This document shows, one piece after another, positions 1-8,223 of a DNA stretch of 64,000 bases. Made by a program: the position numbers and the translations under genes. The notes beneath the pieces are model-generated. The model worked only from the letters and a program-made list of their open reading frames with translations, ran no database searches and was not told where the DNA came from. Source of the DNA: Alistipes sp. (GTDB taxonomy: Bacteria > Bacteroidota > Bacteroidia > Bacteroidales > Rikenellaceae); assembly GCA_017937765.1 (NCBI GenBank), contig JAGBCY010000027.1, positions 1 through 64,000 of the forward strand, given 5' to 3'. Numbering within the stretch: position 1 is the stretch's first letter; each line of letters begins with the position of its first letter.

Positions 1-32
1 AGGGCGGGCTGCTTAACTCATTGAGCAACAAC

Positions 33-60
33 AAAAAAGCGAGAAACTTTCGTTTCTCGC
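33..60 (-). terminator. Intrinsic terminator of tRNA-Lys
   Basis: On the minus strand a perfect 9-bp stem (GCGAGAAAC / GTTTCTCGC, plus-strand arms 39-47 and 52-60) closes a 4-nt GAAA loop and is followed by a run of six T. It lies directly 3' of the tRNA gene, as expected for Rho-independent termination of a single-gene tRNA transcript. Confidence 0.9.
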
Positions 61-65
61 TTCTG

Positions 66-138
66 TACCCCCTCAGGGGCTCGAACCCTGGACCCCAACA
101 TTAAGAGTGTCGTGCTCTACCAACTGAGCTAAAGAGGC
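66..138 (-). tRNA. tRNA-Lys (anticodon CUU)
   Basis: The minus strand folds as a 73-nt cloverleaf. The 7-bp acceptor stem pairs GCCTCTT with AGGGGGT, including G-U pairs. The D arm holds AGCTCAGTTGGTAGAGC, the anticodon stem pairs CGACA with TGTTG around loop CTCTTAA (anticodon CTT, reading AAG), and the T arm is CAGGG-TTCGAGC-CCCTG. The discriminator base is A. The terminal CCA is not encoded, so it would be added after transcription. The gene stands alone with its own promoter and terminator. Confidence 0.96.
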
Positions 139-164
139 ATTTGCTATCTTTCCGATTGCGAGTG

Positions 165-196
165 CAAAGATAAGACACTTTTTTTAATTCACCAAA
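165..196 (-). promoter_or_regulatory. Bacteroidota-type promoter of tRNA-Lys
   Basis: On the minus strand TTTG (plus 193-196), a 20-nt spacer and TATCTTTG (plus 165-172) match the Bacteroidota primary-sigma consensus TTTG-N19-21-TAnnTTTG. The predicted start lies about 20 nt upstream of the mature tRNA 5' end. Confidence 0.85.
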
Positions 197-309
197 CTTT
201 TTTGTGAAAAAATCAAACTTTTTTTCGTCGTGAAAATAATATCGTCGATAACTTGTTGTAAGTCAATTGACAACGGCGATTTGAAAAATTTGGCAAATCA
301 TCACTTTTT

Positions 310-1602
310 TTATCGGTTGTCGTCCGAATTCCACTCGCGGCCACCGTCGGTATAGAAAACAGGGCGGTCGCCTGCCACACGCTTGGCTGCGAGATAGCTC
401 TCGTAGAGGCAGATGCCATTGGCACTATCGTCGGCAAGGAAGTAGGCGATGACCGATGGGTGGCGTTTTGTGGTGTGTATCATCTGCAGCGTACGCTCGG
501 TGTACTCCTTGCGCCATTTAGGATCGTTCGATGGGTTACCGCCACGGCGGCGCGACGTGCCCGAGAGCGATGAGTTAATGGGCGCGGTGATGGCCACGTA
601 GATGCCCTGCGTGTCGCAATAGCTAAGTACCTCGTCCGTGACCCCTCCTGCTGTGAAGCGTATAGCTCGTACACCGCGAGCATAGCTCTCGGCTACATCC
701 GCTACCGTTGAGCGCGGTGACATATCGTGCCACTCGATCTGCACCTCTGTGCCATTTATGCGGAACGTGCCAGCCTCGTAGCTTAGGTCGCGGAGACCCA
801 CGCCGAGGTCGTAGAACTCGACGTCGCGGCCTTCGATGCGGTTCTTGAGCCGTAGGCTCAGCTCCGTGGGCGAGCTACTGCACCAGAGCACGCTGTCGGG
901 CACGGGGGCACCGAAGCGCATAGTATCGACGCCATACATACCGAGTGTCACGTCGAGGTGGCCTGCGGCAAGGCGTACCGTGTCGTTGAGGTATAGCTCG
1001 TAGTAGAGTTGCGAGCTCTTCTGGCCGAGGGTTCCGTTCTGCATAACGACGCTAAAGTCGGCATTGACAACGCCACCGATGCCTAACGAAGGACGCCATT
1101 GTACGTCACGCACGCGCACGCGCGGCTGTGATATTATGTATGCCACGGGGTGGGGCACGCTGCGGTCGAAGCACTCGATGGCTGTAACTCCCTCGGCGGG
1201 GAGCATACGCACCTCCACGCGGTTTTTATCCTCGCGTGCGAGCTTCGTGATGTCAAACTCCGTGGCGGCAAAGCCGTTATTCGAGCCTCCGGCGAGCTTG
1301 CCGTTGACGTATATCTCATAAGGGTTATTCACGCGTTCGATGCGCAGGAATATGCGACGCTCGACCCACGAGAAGGGGTAGGTGAACTCACCGCGGAGCA
1401 TACCATCCACCTCCTCCCACTCCTCGATAGGCTGCAGATATCGCTGCTTCTCGGTGGAGCGTAGAGCGGCACTCTGGGCCGTGGGGTAGGGTATGAGGCG
1501 TGTGCGATGTGGTGTGCAACCATCGGTTGCCTCCTGGGCATAGCTCGAGGCGGAGAGTAGGAGTGCGCCCACTATGAGCGCGCAGGCTGTGTATCGCTTC
1601 AT
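310..1602 (-). CDS. Secreted, degenerate glycoside hydrolase family 2-like protein
   Basis: A 430-aa protein with an N-terminal signal peptide (residues 1-22, ending SSYAQ). Residues about 68-133 look like the sugar-binding jelly roll of GH2 enzymes (NPYEIYVNGKLAGGSNNGF, then FDITKL). A short TIM-barrel-like part follows at about 310-430, with the GH2 signature RHPSVIAYF. Where GH2 glycosidases carry the acid/base motif NES, this protein reads ADDSANG (390-393). It ends shortly after RPVFYTDGG, before the place of the nucleophile glutamate. GH2 enzymes are usually 600-1000 aa, so this is probably non-catalytic: a carbohydrate-binding or structural relic. It starts 3 nt after the OstA-like gene stops, so the two are probably co-transcribed and the role may be in the envelope. 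The family call is firm; loss of activity is inferred from the motif. Confidence 0.75.
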   Translation of the reverse strand: MKRYTACALIVGALLLSASSYAQEATDGCTPHRTRLIPYPTAQSAALRSTEKQRYLQPIEEWEEVDGMLRGEFTYPFSWVERRIFLRIERVNNPYEIYVNGKLAGGSNNGFAATEFDITKLAREDKNRVEVRMLPAEGVTAIECFDRSVPHPVAYIISQPRVRVRDVQWRPSLGIGGVVNADFSVVMQNGTLGQKSSQLYYELYLNDTVRLAAGHLDVTLGMYGVDTMRFGAPVPDSVLWCSSSPTELSLRLKNRIEGRDVEFYDLGVGLRDLSYEAGTFRINGTEVQIEWHDMSPRSTVADVAESYARGVRAIRFTAGGVTDEVLSYCDTQGIYVAITAPINSSLSGTSRRRGGNPSNDPKWRKEYTERTLQMIHTTKRHPSVIAYFLADDSANGICLYESYLAAKRVAGDRPVFYTDGGREWNSDDNR

Positions 1603-1605
1603 AGG

Positions 1606-4539
1606 CTATCTCTTTTCTTGGTACGACGGGCGTGAGTTACGCCACTCGATAATCTCGGGTGTCAGCTGGTCGAGGCGGTCAACCCACATACGGTTCTCCA
1701 CCAGACGACGACGGTCGTAGTTGATGCGCTCGGTGATGCGGAAGCGTGGCTTCTGGCACGATGTGGCATCCTCGCGACGTGTGGGGCGTATCGTGCGGTC
1801 GTGTACCGAGTCACGCTGAGGACGTCGGTCGTAGTGCCACTTGAAGTCGGGGAGTCGTCGCTCCTGAGTCTCGGGGATCATATCCATCGGGTAGAGCACA
1901 TACTCGGGGTTCTGCTTGTAGGTTATCTTGTCGATGTTACCCTCGATGAGGTAGAAGCTGATCGAGGCACTCTCGATGTACATCAAGCCCGTAACCTCGG
2001 GGCTATCCTCTTCCTGCATAAAGTAGATCGTCTGGGCGTTGCCGTCAACGTCGTTGCGGTATACCGAGCCATCGGCGAAGTAGGCAATCATATCCTTACC
2101 CTTCACCTGATTGTAGTACATCGTGTCGATCTCCATACCCATAATCGGGTCGCCCATAAAGTGTGCCTTGTCGATGAGCTCGTTGCGCGTGTGTATAGCC
2201 ATCGAGTCGGAGGTTATCTGGTTGTTCTCCTGCCACATTATCGGGTCGATGTAGAGGCGTATGATCGAGTCGGTGTTAAGCAGTACGAGTGAGTCGCCAA
2301 CCATCTGGGAATCCGAGCGATACATTCGTACGTTGCGGTACGCCTTAATCATCTTGTAGACGCTGTCCGAGGGAAACGGCTTTTCGGCGATGGTGTCGAG
2401 AGCGAGACTATCGGTCGAGAGCGAGTCGATTGCCGTGGTGTCGCGACCCATCGTGTCGCGCTCATTGCGTGCGCCGTCGAGTGTGTCTGTTGCGAGGCTG
2501 TCGGCCGCGAGGCTGTCGATAGTGTAATCCTCGCCCGTATAGATCTTGCCGCGCTTCAGAGCGCGAGCCTTGGCCTTGTCGATCTTTCGGCGGTTGCGCT
2601 CCTCGGCCTTTTGCTTCACGCGCTCGAGACGCGCTGCCTCCTCGTCGGCGAGGCGCGAGCTCTGGGCGATACGCTTGGCGATGATCGTGTCGAGCTTGAT
2701 TCTAAGCACCGAGTCGCGGATGTGGCGTATAGAGTCCTGTTCGGCCTGCTTGATGGCATTTATCGAGTCGCGGATTGCATGCTCCACGCCACGTATCGAG
2801 TCGCGAATGCGACGCTTCTCGAGCTTTGCACGATAGCGTAGCTGCTTGGCAGTGAGCACTTTGACGGTGTCAGCTGCGAGGCTATCGGTGGCGAGGCTAT
2901 CTGTCGTGAGCCTCTCCATCGCAAGGCTGTCAACCCTAAGGCTATCGGGTGCTTTCACGCTCTGGTCACCTACGCGACGTTCGGCCTCGGGTGTAGCCAT
3001 AGCAAGCGGAGTGTCGCCCGCTTGAGTACGGATGCTATCGGCCTCCCCGCGTGGTGCTCCGAGCTCGGGATACTCGCCCTCGAGTGTCGATGCACCAGCA
3101 CTGCCAATGGCTACCTCAGCGTTGCCCTCATTGCCACGAACGGGCGTTTCGGGACGTTGTGGTTTATCGGGCTTTGCTGGTGGTGTTGTGGGGACTCCTG
3201 CACCTGCACCTGCTCCCGGCTTGGCGGGCGCGGGTTGCTCGGGTGCGGCCTGATCACCGCCCTTTACCGCAGCGCGATCGGGTGCAACATCACCTCCCTT
3301 AATGGCATCTGCACGGGGATCATCCGCAACTTCTTCCGCCTCGTCAGCAGTCTCCTCGTCCTTCGTGTCGATAGTCGTCTCCTCGGCAGCCTCTTCGGCT
3401 GTTGCCTCGTCATCCGTGCCGATAACCTCACTCATAGCTCGCTCCTCTGCGTTACGCTCACCACTTGCAACGGGAGCCGAAGCGTCGGTAGTAAGCGAGT
3501 CAGCACCTTCGGCCGAAGGCGGAAGCACGGGGATGGTGTACATCCAGAGAGTGTCGGCCGCGAGGAACAGTGAGTCGGGCTGCTCGGGGTCGTAGTTAAT
3601 CATCGAGGGGCGGCGCGTAAAGAATGCGTTACCCGGTTCGTCCCACCACTCGCCATAGTCGGCAAAGCCGATGACCTTCTGTGTGGTGTCGTCCATCTGT
3701 ATGTTGCGTCGGCCGATGATATGGCCCTCGGTGCGGAAATATTCGATTGTGTCGCTCCATATCTCGCGCTCGGGCGAGAGGATATAGGCGTCGCGCGTAA
3801 GGTGGTGCAAATCGCGCGCCTTTGTGTACGTACCCTCGTTGGCGAAGAGATACTCATCCTTATCGTTCCAGATGTTGGTGTTTGTGAAGTAGCGCGCATC
3901 CTCGGTCTGGGTGTTGAAGATAACCGAGTCGCCTGTCATCAGGTATGTCTCGTCGCGCATCTCGACGTTATCTACGGCGATGAGGTCGTGAGTCTCGGTG
4001 TTGTAGTAGCCGTGGTCGGCCTCGAGGAGGCTCTCTCCCTTCTCGACATAGCAGCCGCCATAGAAGCGACCCTCGTTCTTCGCTGAGTTGAAGGTACAGT
4101 TGTAGGTGTACATCACTGCTTCGCCATCGACGACCTTGATAAGCTCGGAGTATATCGTCGCAGTGCTCTTGTCGCGGTTGTACTCCGCGCGCTCGCCGTA
4201 GGCGTAGGTCTCGTTCTGGTTGATCAGTACGTTGCCGAAACACTCGAAGCTCTGGTTCGAGTAGCGCACGGCACTATCGGCAAGTATCACCGTGCCGTTG
4301 TGGTGTGCCGCGAAGTTGCCCACGAGGATGAATATCGTAGAGTCGCCCTTCTCGATAAGGTAGCTATCATCAGCGATCATATCGACCATACGGCGATTCG
4401 ATGCCGTTGATGTCTGGGGCGTTTGTAGCACGCTCTTATAGTCCACGGCGTGGTCATACTCACGACCACTCGCGGCATAAAAGAGCACGCCGATAAATAG
4501 GGATAATACTATGACGGGGGCAATAATCTTCCTTCGCAT
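1606..4539 (-). CDS. OstA/LptA-like periplasmic protein with a large low-complexity insertion
   Basis: A 977-aa protein with an N-terminal signal or anchor segment (residues 5-23). Residues about 55-345 carry the repeating beta pattern of the OstA/LptA fold (GTVILADSAVRYSNQ, FECFGNVLINQ, ADHGYYNTETHDLIAVDNVEM), the periplasmic LPS-bridge family; the fold resumes at about 720-905. Between them lies an insertion of about 375 residues: an acidic Glu/Ala/Asp and Pro/Gly-rich stretch, then DSLATDSLA-type repeats, then a highly charged helical part with RDSI repeats. The C-terminus is Arg-rich. It lies downstream of the SurA-like genes and directly upstream of the GH2-like gene, in a run concerned with outer-membrane assembly; lptD is elsewhere in the window. 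A role in LPS transport follows from the family and is not shown here. Confidence 0.8.
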   Translation of the reverse strand: MRRKIIAPVIVLSLFIGVLFYAASGREYDHAVDYKSVLQTPQTSTASNRRMVDMIADDSYLIEKGDSTIFILVGNFAAHHNGTVILADSAVRYSNQSFECFGNVLINQNETYAYGERAEYNRDKSTATIYSELIKVVDGEAVMYTYNCTFNSAKNEGRFYGGCYVEKGESLLEADHGYYNTETHDLIAVDNVEMRDETYLMTGDSVIFNTQTEDARYFTNTNIWNDKDEYLFANEGTYTKARDLHHLTRDAYILSPEREIWSDTIEYFRTEGHIIGRRNIQMDDTTQKVIGFADYGEWWDEPGNAFFTRRPSMINYDPEQPDSLFLAADTLWMYTIPVLPPSAEGADSLTTDASAPVASGERNAEERAMSEVIGTDDEATAEEAAEETTIDTKDEETADEAEEVADDPRADAIKGGDVAPDRAAVKGGDQAAPEQPAPAKPGAGAGAGVPTTPPAKPDKPQRPETPVRGNEGNAEVAIGSAGASTLEGEYPELGAPRGEADSIRTQAGDTPLAMATPEAERRVGDQSVKAPDSLRVDSLAMERLTTDSLATDSLAADTVKVLTAKQLRYRAKLEKRRIRDSIRGVEHAIRDSINAIKQAEQDSIRHIRDSVLRIKLDTIIAKRIAQSSRLADEEAARLERVKQKAEERNRRKIDKAKARALKRGKIYTGEDYTIDSLAADSLATDTLDGARNERDTMGRDTTAIDSLSTDSLALDTIAEKPFPSDSVYKMIKAYRNVRMYRSDSQMVGDSLVLLNTDSIIRLYIDPIMWQENNQITSDSMAIHTRNELIDKAHFMGDPIMGMEIDTMYYNQVKGKDMIAYFADGSVYRNDVDGNAQTIYFMQEEDSPEVTGLMYIESASISFYLIEGNIDKITYKQNPEYVLYPMDMIPETQERRLPDFKWHYDRRPQRDSVHDRTIRPTRREDATSCQKPRFRITERINYDRRRLVENRMWVDRLDQLTPEIIEWRNSRPSYQEKR

Positions 4540-4555
4540 ATTTTATTCTTTGTGG

Positions 4556-4657
4556 CTTGCGGTTCAATATGACTTGCAAGTATGTTTCGGGCTTGCGGGT
4601 CTCTTTATGGCTTGCAGGGTTTATAGTTTTCTGGGGTGTGACTTACGGGGCACTTGC
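4556..4657. repeat. Degenerate 17-19 nt tandem repeats in the surA-ostA intergenic region
   Basis: Between the SurA-like and OstA-like genes the pentamer CTTGC (GCAAG on the coding strand) recurs at 4556, 4573, 4592, 4611 and 4653, with a variant CTTAC at 4642. The first four are 17-19 nt apart and share flanks, roughly CCYGCAAGYCAYAAAGA on the minus strand. These are eroded tandem units in the 5' region of the OstA-like gene. Confidence 0.6.
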
Positions 4658-4690
4658 GGTCGGCAGGCATCCTCAGTGTCTATCTTACGG

Positions 4691-6118
4691 CTATTTGATC
4701 CAATTCGTATTCTCGAAGTCGTCGCTACGGTACTCGGGCTCGATGTAGACGTACATCGAACGTATCTTATCCGAAAGCCACTCCTTGTAAACGCGCTCCT
4801 GCTTCTGCTGCAAGGCCATCTCCTCGAGGCGTATGTAGTCGTCTTTGAGCGAGGCAGTGTGAGCTGGGATGATCTCCAGGAGCTTCACGATCTTACTCAT
4901 CTGGTTACCCATAAGGTCCGAGGTCTGGAACGAGTTGGATACCTCGCCAACCTTCAGACGTATGAGGGCATTGTAGTCGTCGAGCGACTTACCGCCCTGC
5001 GCGCTGAAGTCCTCCTTGAGGAAGCGTGTTGCCGTGAGGCGGGCACCGTCGTAGACACCCATACGCTCCAACACGTCGCTGTTCGATACGATACCGCCGT
5101 TATACTTCGACGTGGCATCGTCCGAGAACTTCAGGGCTGCCTCCTCGAAGGTGATAGAGTCGCGACGGATAAGGTCCGCTACGCTGTCGAGCTGGTACGA
5201 TGGCTGCATCAGCTCATCGCGTGTGAAGGTCGGACGCAGGACTATATGGCGGCAGTGGTATAGGTCGCCCTTCTTGTCGATAAGCTCGATGATGTGGAAG
5301 CCGTACTCCGTCTCCACAATCTCGGATATCTGGCCGGGCTTGAGCTTCTCCAACGCCTCGGCAAAGGGACGTACGAAGTACGATGCCGACGTGGGCTCCA
5401 TCTCACCGCCGTGAATGGCCGAACCGTCGAGTGAGTACATACGCGCCAGTACTGAGAACTTCGTTTGACCTGTGATCACGCGCTCGCGCATATCGAGGAG
5501 TCGCTCCTTAGTACGCTGCTGTGCCTCCTTGAGCGAGGCGGGGAACTTCGTAATCTGAGCGTAGACATACTGCTCACCGATAATCGGGAGGCTGTCCTTG
5601 TCGATGCGGTTGTAGAAACGCTCCACCTCGCCGGGTACCACCGTGACCTTACCCACTACCTCCGCCTTCATCGCCTGAGCATAGGACTGCTCCTCGTACT
5701 GCTGGCGTAGCATCTCGCGGTAGGCGAATATGGGCATATGCTCCTTGGCCTCGAGTGCCGCGATGCCTCCCTCCTGATCGATGAGCATCTGGATGTATGT
5801 CTCGATGCGTGCCGCGATATCCGACGTGTTGACCTCCACCGAGTCGATGAGGGCCTGATTGTAGAGCAACTTCTGCTCGAGCAGAGCCTCGAGAGCCTCG
5901 CTACGTGGATCGCGATCCGACGTGTAGCCCATCTGTCGGCGTTGCTCGACTAAGGCCGTGGCATACTCCTCGACCTCGGAGTGAAGGATCGACGAGCCGC
6001 CGACGACGGCAACAACCTTATCGAGCATAACCTGACGACGCTCCTGCGCCGCAGCCTGCTCTGTCGTTAGAAGAAGTGTTGTGGCACAGAGTGCCAAAAG
6101 CATAATCTTACGTATCAT
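4691..6118 (-). CDS. surA: SurA-like periplasmic peptidyl-prolyl isomerase/chaperone
   Basis: A 475-aa secreted protein (signal peptide 1-25, ending QAAAQ). An N-terminal chaperone region (about 30-165) with DKVVAVVGGSSILHSEVE is typical of SurA. A first parvulin-like domain spans about 181-283 (HGGEMEP, PGQISEIVETEYGFHIIEL) and a second about 286-400 (CRHIVLRP, KFSDDATSKYNGG), followed by a C-terminal helix. This is the usual SurA layout, which escorts unfolded outer-membrane proteins, LptD included, through the periplasm. The upstream lipoprotein gene stops 23 nt before this start, so the two are probably one transcript. The symbol rests on architecture; orthology to the E. coli gene is not proven. 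Confidence 0.87.
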   Translation of the reverse strand: MIRKIMLLALCATTLLLTTEQAAAQERRQVMLDKVVAVVGGSSILHSEVEEYATALVEQRRQMGYTSDRDPRSEALEALLEQKLLYNQALIDSVEVNTSDIAARIETYIQMLIDQEGGIAALEAKEHMPIFAYREMLRQQYEEQSYAQAMKAEVVGKVTVVPGEVERFYNRIDKDSLPIIGEQYVYAQITKFPASLKEAQQRTKERLLDMRERVITGQTKFSVLARMYSLDGSAIHGGEMEPTSASYFVRPFAEALEKLKPGQISEIVETEYGFHIIELIDKKGDLYHCRHIVLRPTFTRDELMQPSYQLDSVADLIRRDSITFEEAALKFSDDATSKYNGGIVSNSDVLERMGVYDGARLTATRFLKEDFSAQGGKSLDDYNALIRLKVGEVSNSFQTSDLMGNQMSKIVKLLEIIPAHTASLKDDYIRLEEMALQQKQERVYKEWLSDKIRSMYVYIEPEYRSDDFENTNWIK

Positions 6119-6141
6119 AATCTTGCGTTTCCTTATCGTTA

Positions 6142-7146
6142 CTAATTTGTCTGCACACTATCGCTCTCCTCGACGATCGCTATCGGCTCATCCTCGATAT
6201 GTTCGGTGGCCTCGCGAACCTCAGCCTCGATCTCCTCCTCGGGAGCAGTGTAGCTCATCGCGCGGAAGAGAACCGTGTCGGTGAGGGTTACGCGTCCGGC
6301 GTTAAGTGCCTCGCGCTTGAGCTCCGCTTCGTACTCGCGGACGATATCCGTGCGTCGCTCGGCGTATAGCCTGCGGCGAATGTCGGCCTCGACAGACTCT
6401 AAGGGTGCTACCTCGCCTTTGCGCGCTACGTCAACGATGGCGAAGTAGAAGATGGCGTCGTCGCTATTCATCTGCTGCACGCCGCTCTTGACAAGCAGGT
6501 CGGTGTACGAGCGTGAACGCTCCGTTGGGAGGTTGCTTAAAAAGTCGGAGTAGGATACCCACTGCGGCGTAAGGTCGGTGAAGGTGAGGTTGTGCTTCTC
6601 CGATATGGCGGCTACCTCCTGCGTGTTGCCGCTCTTGATTACCTCCTTGATGGCTGTGGTGAGGGTCGTGGTGTTACGGAACGAGCGCGGGGTCTTGACG
6701 ATAATGCCGCGTACCTTGTCGTGGTCGAGCTTGAACGATGCCGAGTTCGAGCGGTAGTAGGCAGCGAGCTGCTTGTCGGTGATCTCCACGTCGATGGCGT
6801 TGTCGATGTAGTACTGGTCGAGCTGGCGCATAATCAGCGACTGGCGGTAATCCTCCACAAGACGCTCGATCTCCTTCTCATAGGCGGGCAACACCTCCTC
6901 CGCACGACTCACCTTGAGCTGGTTGAGGACCCAGTTGTCGATGTACATACGAACGAATGTCACGCTGTCGGCCTCGCCGAGACCGCGTGGCATATCGCGC
7001 TGGATGTCAGAGATTAGAAGTTGCTTCTTGTCGACCGTAGCAACAACATCTGCCGCGTCGTCACCCTGCTTTCCACCCTCCGAGGGTGAGCAGCTTGTGA
7101 TCGTCGCGGCCAGTGTCGTTAGGAGTATGTAAACTAATTTTCGCAT
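6142..7146 (-). CDS. SurA/PpiC-like lipoprotein
   Basis: A 334-aa protein starting at the ATG whose product begins MRKLVYILL. An upstream in-frame ATG at 7167 would add seven residues ahead of the signal peptide and would lie inside the promoter. A lipobox (TITSC) predicts a lipid-anchored mature protein. The rest resembles the N-terminal chaperone region of SurA-type isomerases (DKKQLLISDIQRDMPRG, MYIDNWVLNQLKVSRAEE) plus a weak parvulin-like segment (about 125-245) without an obvious active site. The C-terminus is acidic. It precedes the SurA-like gene, suggesting a cooperating membrane-tethered chaperone for outer-membrane proteins. The family is likely; isomerase activity is doubtful. Confidence 0.72.
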   Translation of the reverse strand: MRKLVYILLTTLAATITSCSPSEGGKQGDDAADVVATVDKKQLLISDIQRDMPRGLGEADSVTFVRMYIDNWVLNQLKVSRAEEVLPAYEKEIERLVEDYRQSLIMRQLDQYYIDNAIDVEITDKQLAAYYRSNSASFKLDHDKVRGIIVKTPRSFRNTTTLTTAIKEVIKSGNTQEVAAISEKHNLTFTDLTPQWVSYSDFLSNLPTERSRSYTDLLVKSGVQQMNSDDAIFYFAIVDVARKGEVAPLESVEADIRRRLYAERRTDIVREYEAELKREALNAGRVTLTDTVLFRAMSYTAPEEEIEAEVREATEHIEDEPIAIVEESDSVQTN

Positions 7147-7156
7147 AATCAACTCG

Positions 7157-7164
7157 CAAAGATA
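7157..7164 (-). promoter_or_regulatory. -7 box next to the start codon of the SurA-like lipoprotein gene
   Basis: The minus strand reads TATCTTTG, an exact TAnnTTTG -7 box, ending only 10 nt before the ATG at 7146. A TTTG lies 16 nt further upstream (plus 7181-7184), shorter than the usual 19-21. If used, the transcript has almost no 5' leader. Confidence 0.6.
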
Positions 7165-7210
7165 CATTTTTTTCTCATTACAAACGCATCACTTCGCAAG
7201 TTTATTGCAA

Positions 7211-8218
7211 TTAGTTATACTCTTTGAGTATATCGAAGCGTTTTTTGCCTGTGTTGAATCGTACGTGGTCGCGCTTCTGACCTCGATTTCTGGGCCTATC
7301 GTCCGTTACCCAGGTCTCGAAGTCACGCTCCCCTTCAGTGAGCTTTATGACGCGCACACCACGGTAGAGATTGTTGTAGACAGTGTTGTCGCCCGAATAG
7401 TGCCCGTAGACGAGGGCAATGTCGTGATATGGCACGGCGTAGTTGTTGTTGTGGTCGTGGCCCACGAATGTTGCAACAACGTCGCCCATCTCGAGCATCG
7501 AGAGATACATTCCGCTGTTTAGCTCGGGTGCACATTCATCCTCGCCGCGCTCGCCAATGAGTAGCTTGGAGTTTCGATCGGCTGCGTCGCGGTACTCCGG
7601 CAGAGGGATGTGAAAGAAGGCATATGCTGGGAGTGGTATACCGCCATTATCCTCTGTGTATAAGGAGCTTGTCGTACGATACCACGCCACCTGATCGTGC
7701 TTGATCCAACCGTAACCACCCACGCCCTCGATCGTGGAGTAGTCCTGCGAATCGAGGCAGTAGAGTAGTGCTGCCACGCGCTCGCCGTTTGACGATAAAA
7801 CCTCTATTGCGAGGTCGTCGAGCGTGCCATCCTCTGCGCGATTTAGCGTGTTGGGATAGGAGGTTATGAGCATTGCTAACTCCTCGGCCGTGAGGTCCTG
7901 TTCGAGATCGTGGTTACCGAGAACGACGACAAACGGAGTCTCGGTGCGCGCCGTGATATCCAGCAGACTTCGCCACGACATAGCAGCGCGGCGGTCTGTG
8001 ACGGCATCGCCCGTGAATATCACCACGTCGGGCTGCTCGGTGTCGATTATCCACTTCAGACGGTTGAGCGTGAGGATCGCCTGATCGGGCCGATCATCAC
8101 GCAGGTGAGCATCCGTAAACTGTACGATTTTAAACTCTCCGCGGTCGTTAAATTGCAGTTGTGCCGATGTTGACACTACGATCAACATCGACACAATCAT
8201 AAGACATAATCTTCGCAT
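7211..8218 (-). CDS. Secreted calcineurin-like metallophosphoesterase
   Basis: A 335-aa protein taken from the ATG giving MRRLCLMIVS, which provides a proper signal peptide (1-19, ending STSAQ). The longer open frame upstream would overlap the nitroreductase gene. All metal-binding blocks of the family are visible: D36/H38 in VQFTDAHL, D71 in IFTGD, N102/H103 in LGNHD, and GHDHNNNY near residue 250. Such proteins are Mn/Fe-dependent phosphodiesterases or phosphatases; the substrate cannot be read from the sequence. The start is 5 nt after the nitroreductase stop, so it belongs to the pspC-nitroreductase transcript. Probably periplasmic. Confidence 0.88.
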   Translation of the reverse strand: MRRLCLMIVSMLIVVSTSAQLQFNDRGEFKIVQFTDAHLRDDRPDQAILTLNRLKWIIDTEQPDVVIFTGDAVTDRRAAMSWRSLLDITARTETPFVVVLGNHDLEQDLTAEELAMLITSYPNTLNRAEDGTLDDLAIEVLSSNGERVAALLYCLDSQDYSTIEGVGGYGWIKHDQVAWYRTTSSLYTEDNGGIPLPAYAFFHIPLPEYRDAADRNSKLLIGERGEDECAPELNSGMYLSMLEMGDVVATFVGHDHNNNYAVPYHDIALVYGHYSGDNTVYNNLYRGVRVIKLTEGERDFETWVTDDRPRNRGQKRDHVRFNTGKKRFDILKEYN

Positions 8219-8223
8219 AATCA

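Noticed and set aside
3022..3573. Plus-strand frame opposite the low-complexity part of the OstA-like gene
   Set aside because: The hydrophobic, Cys-rich product is the complement of an acidic low-complexity region; there is no promoter or start context.
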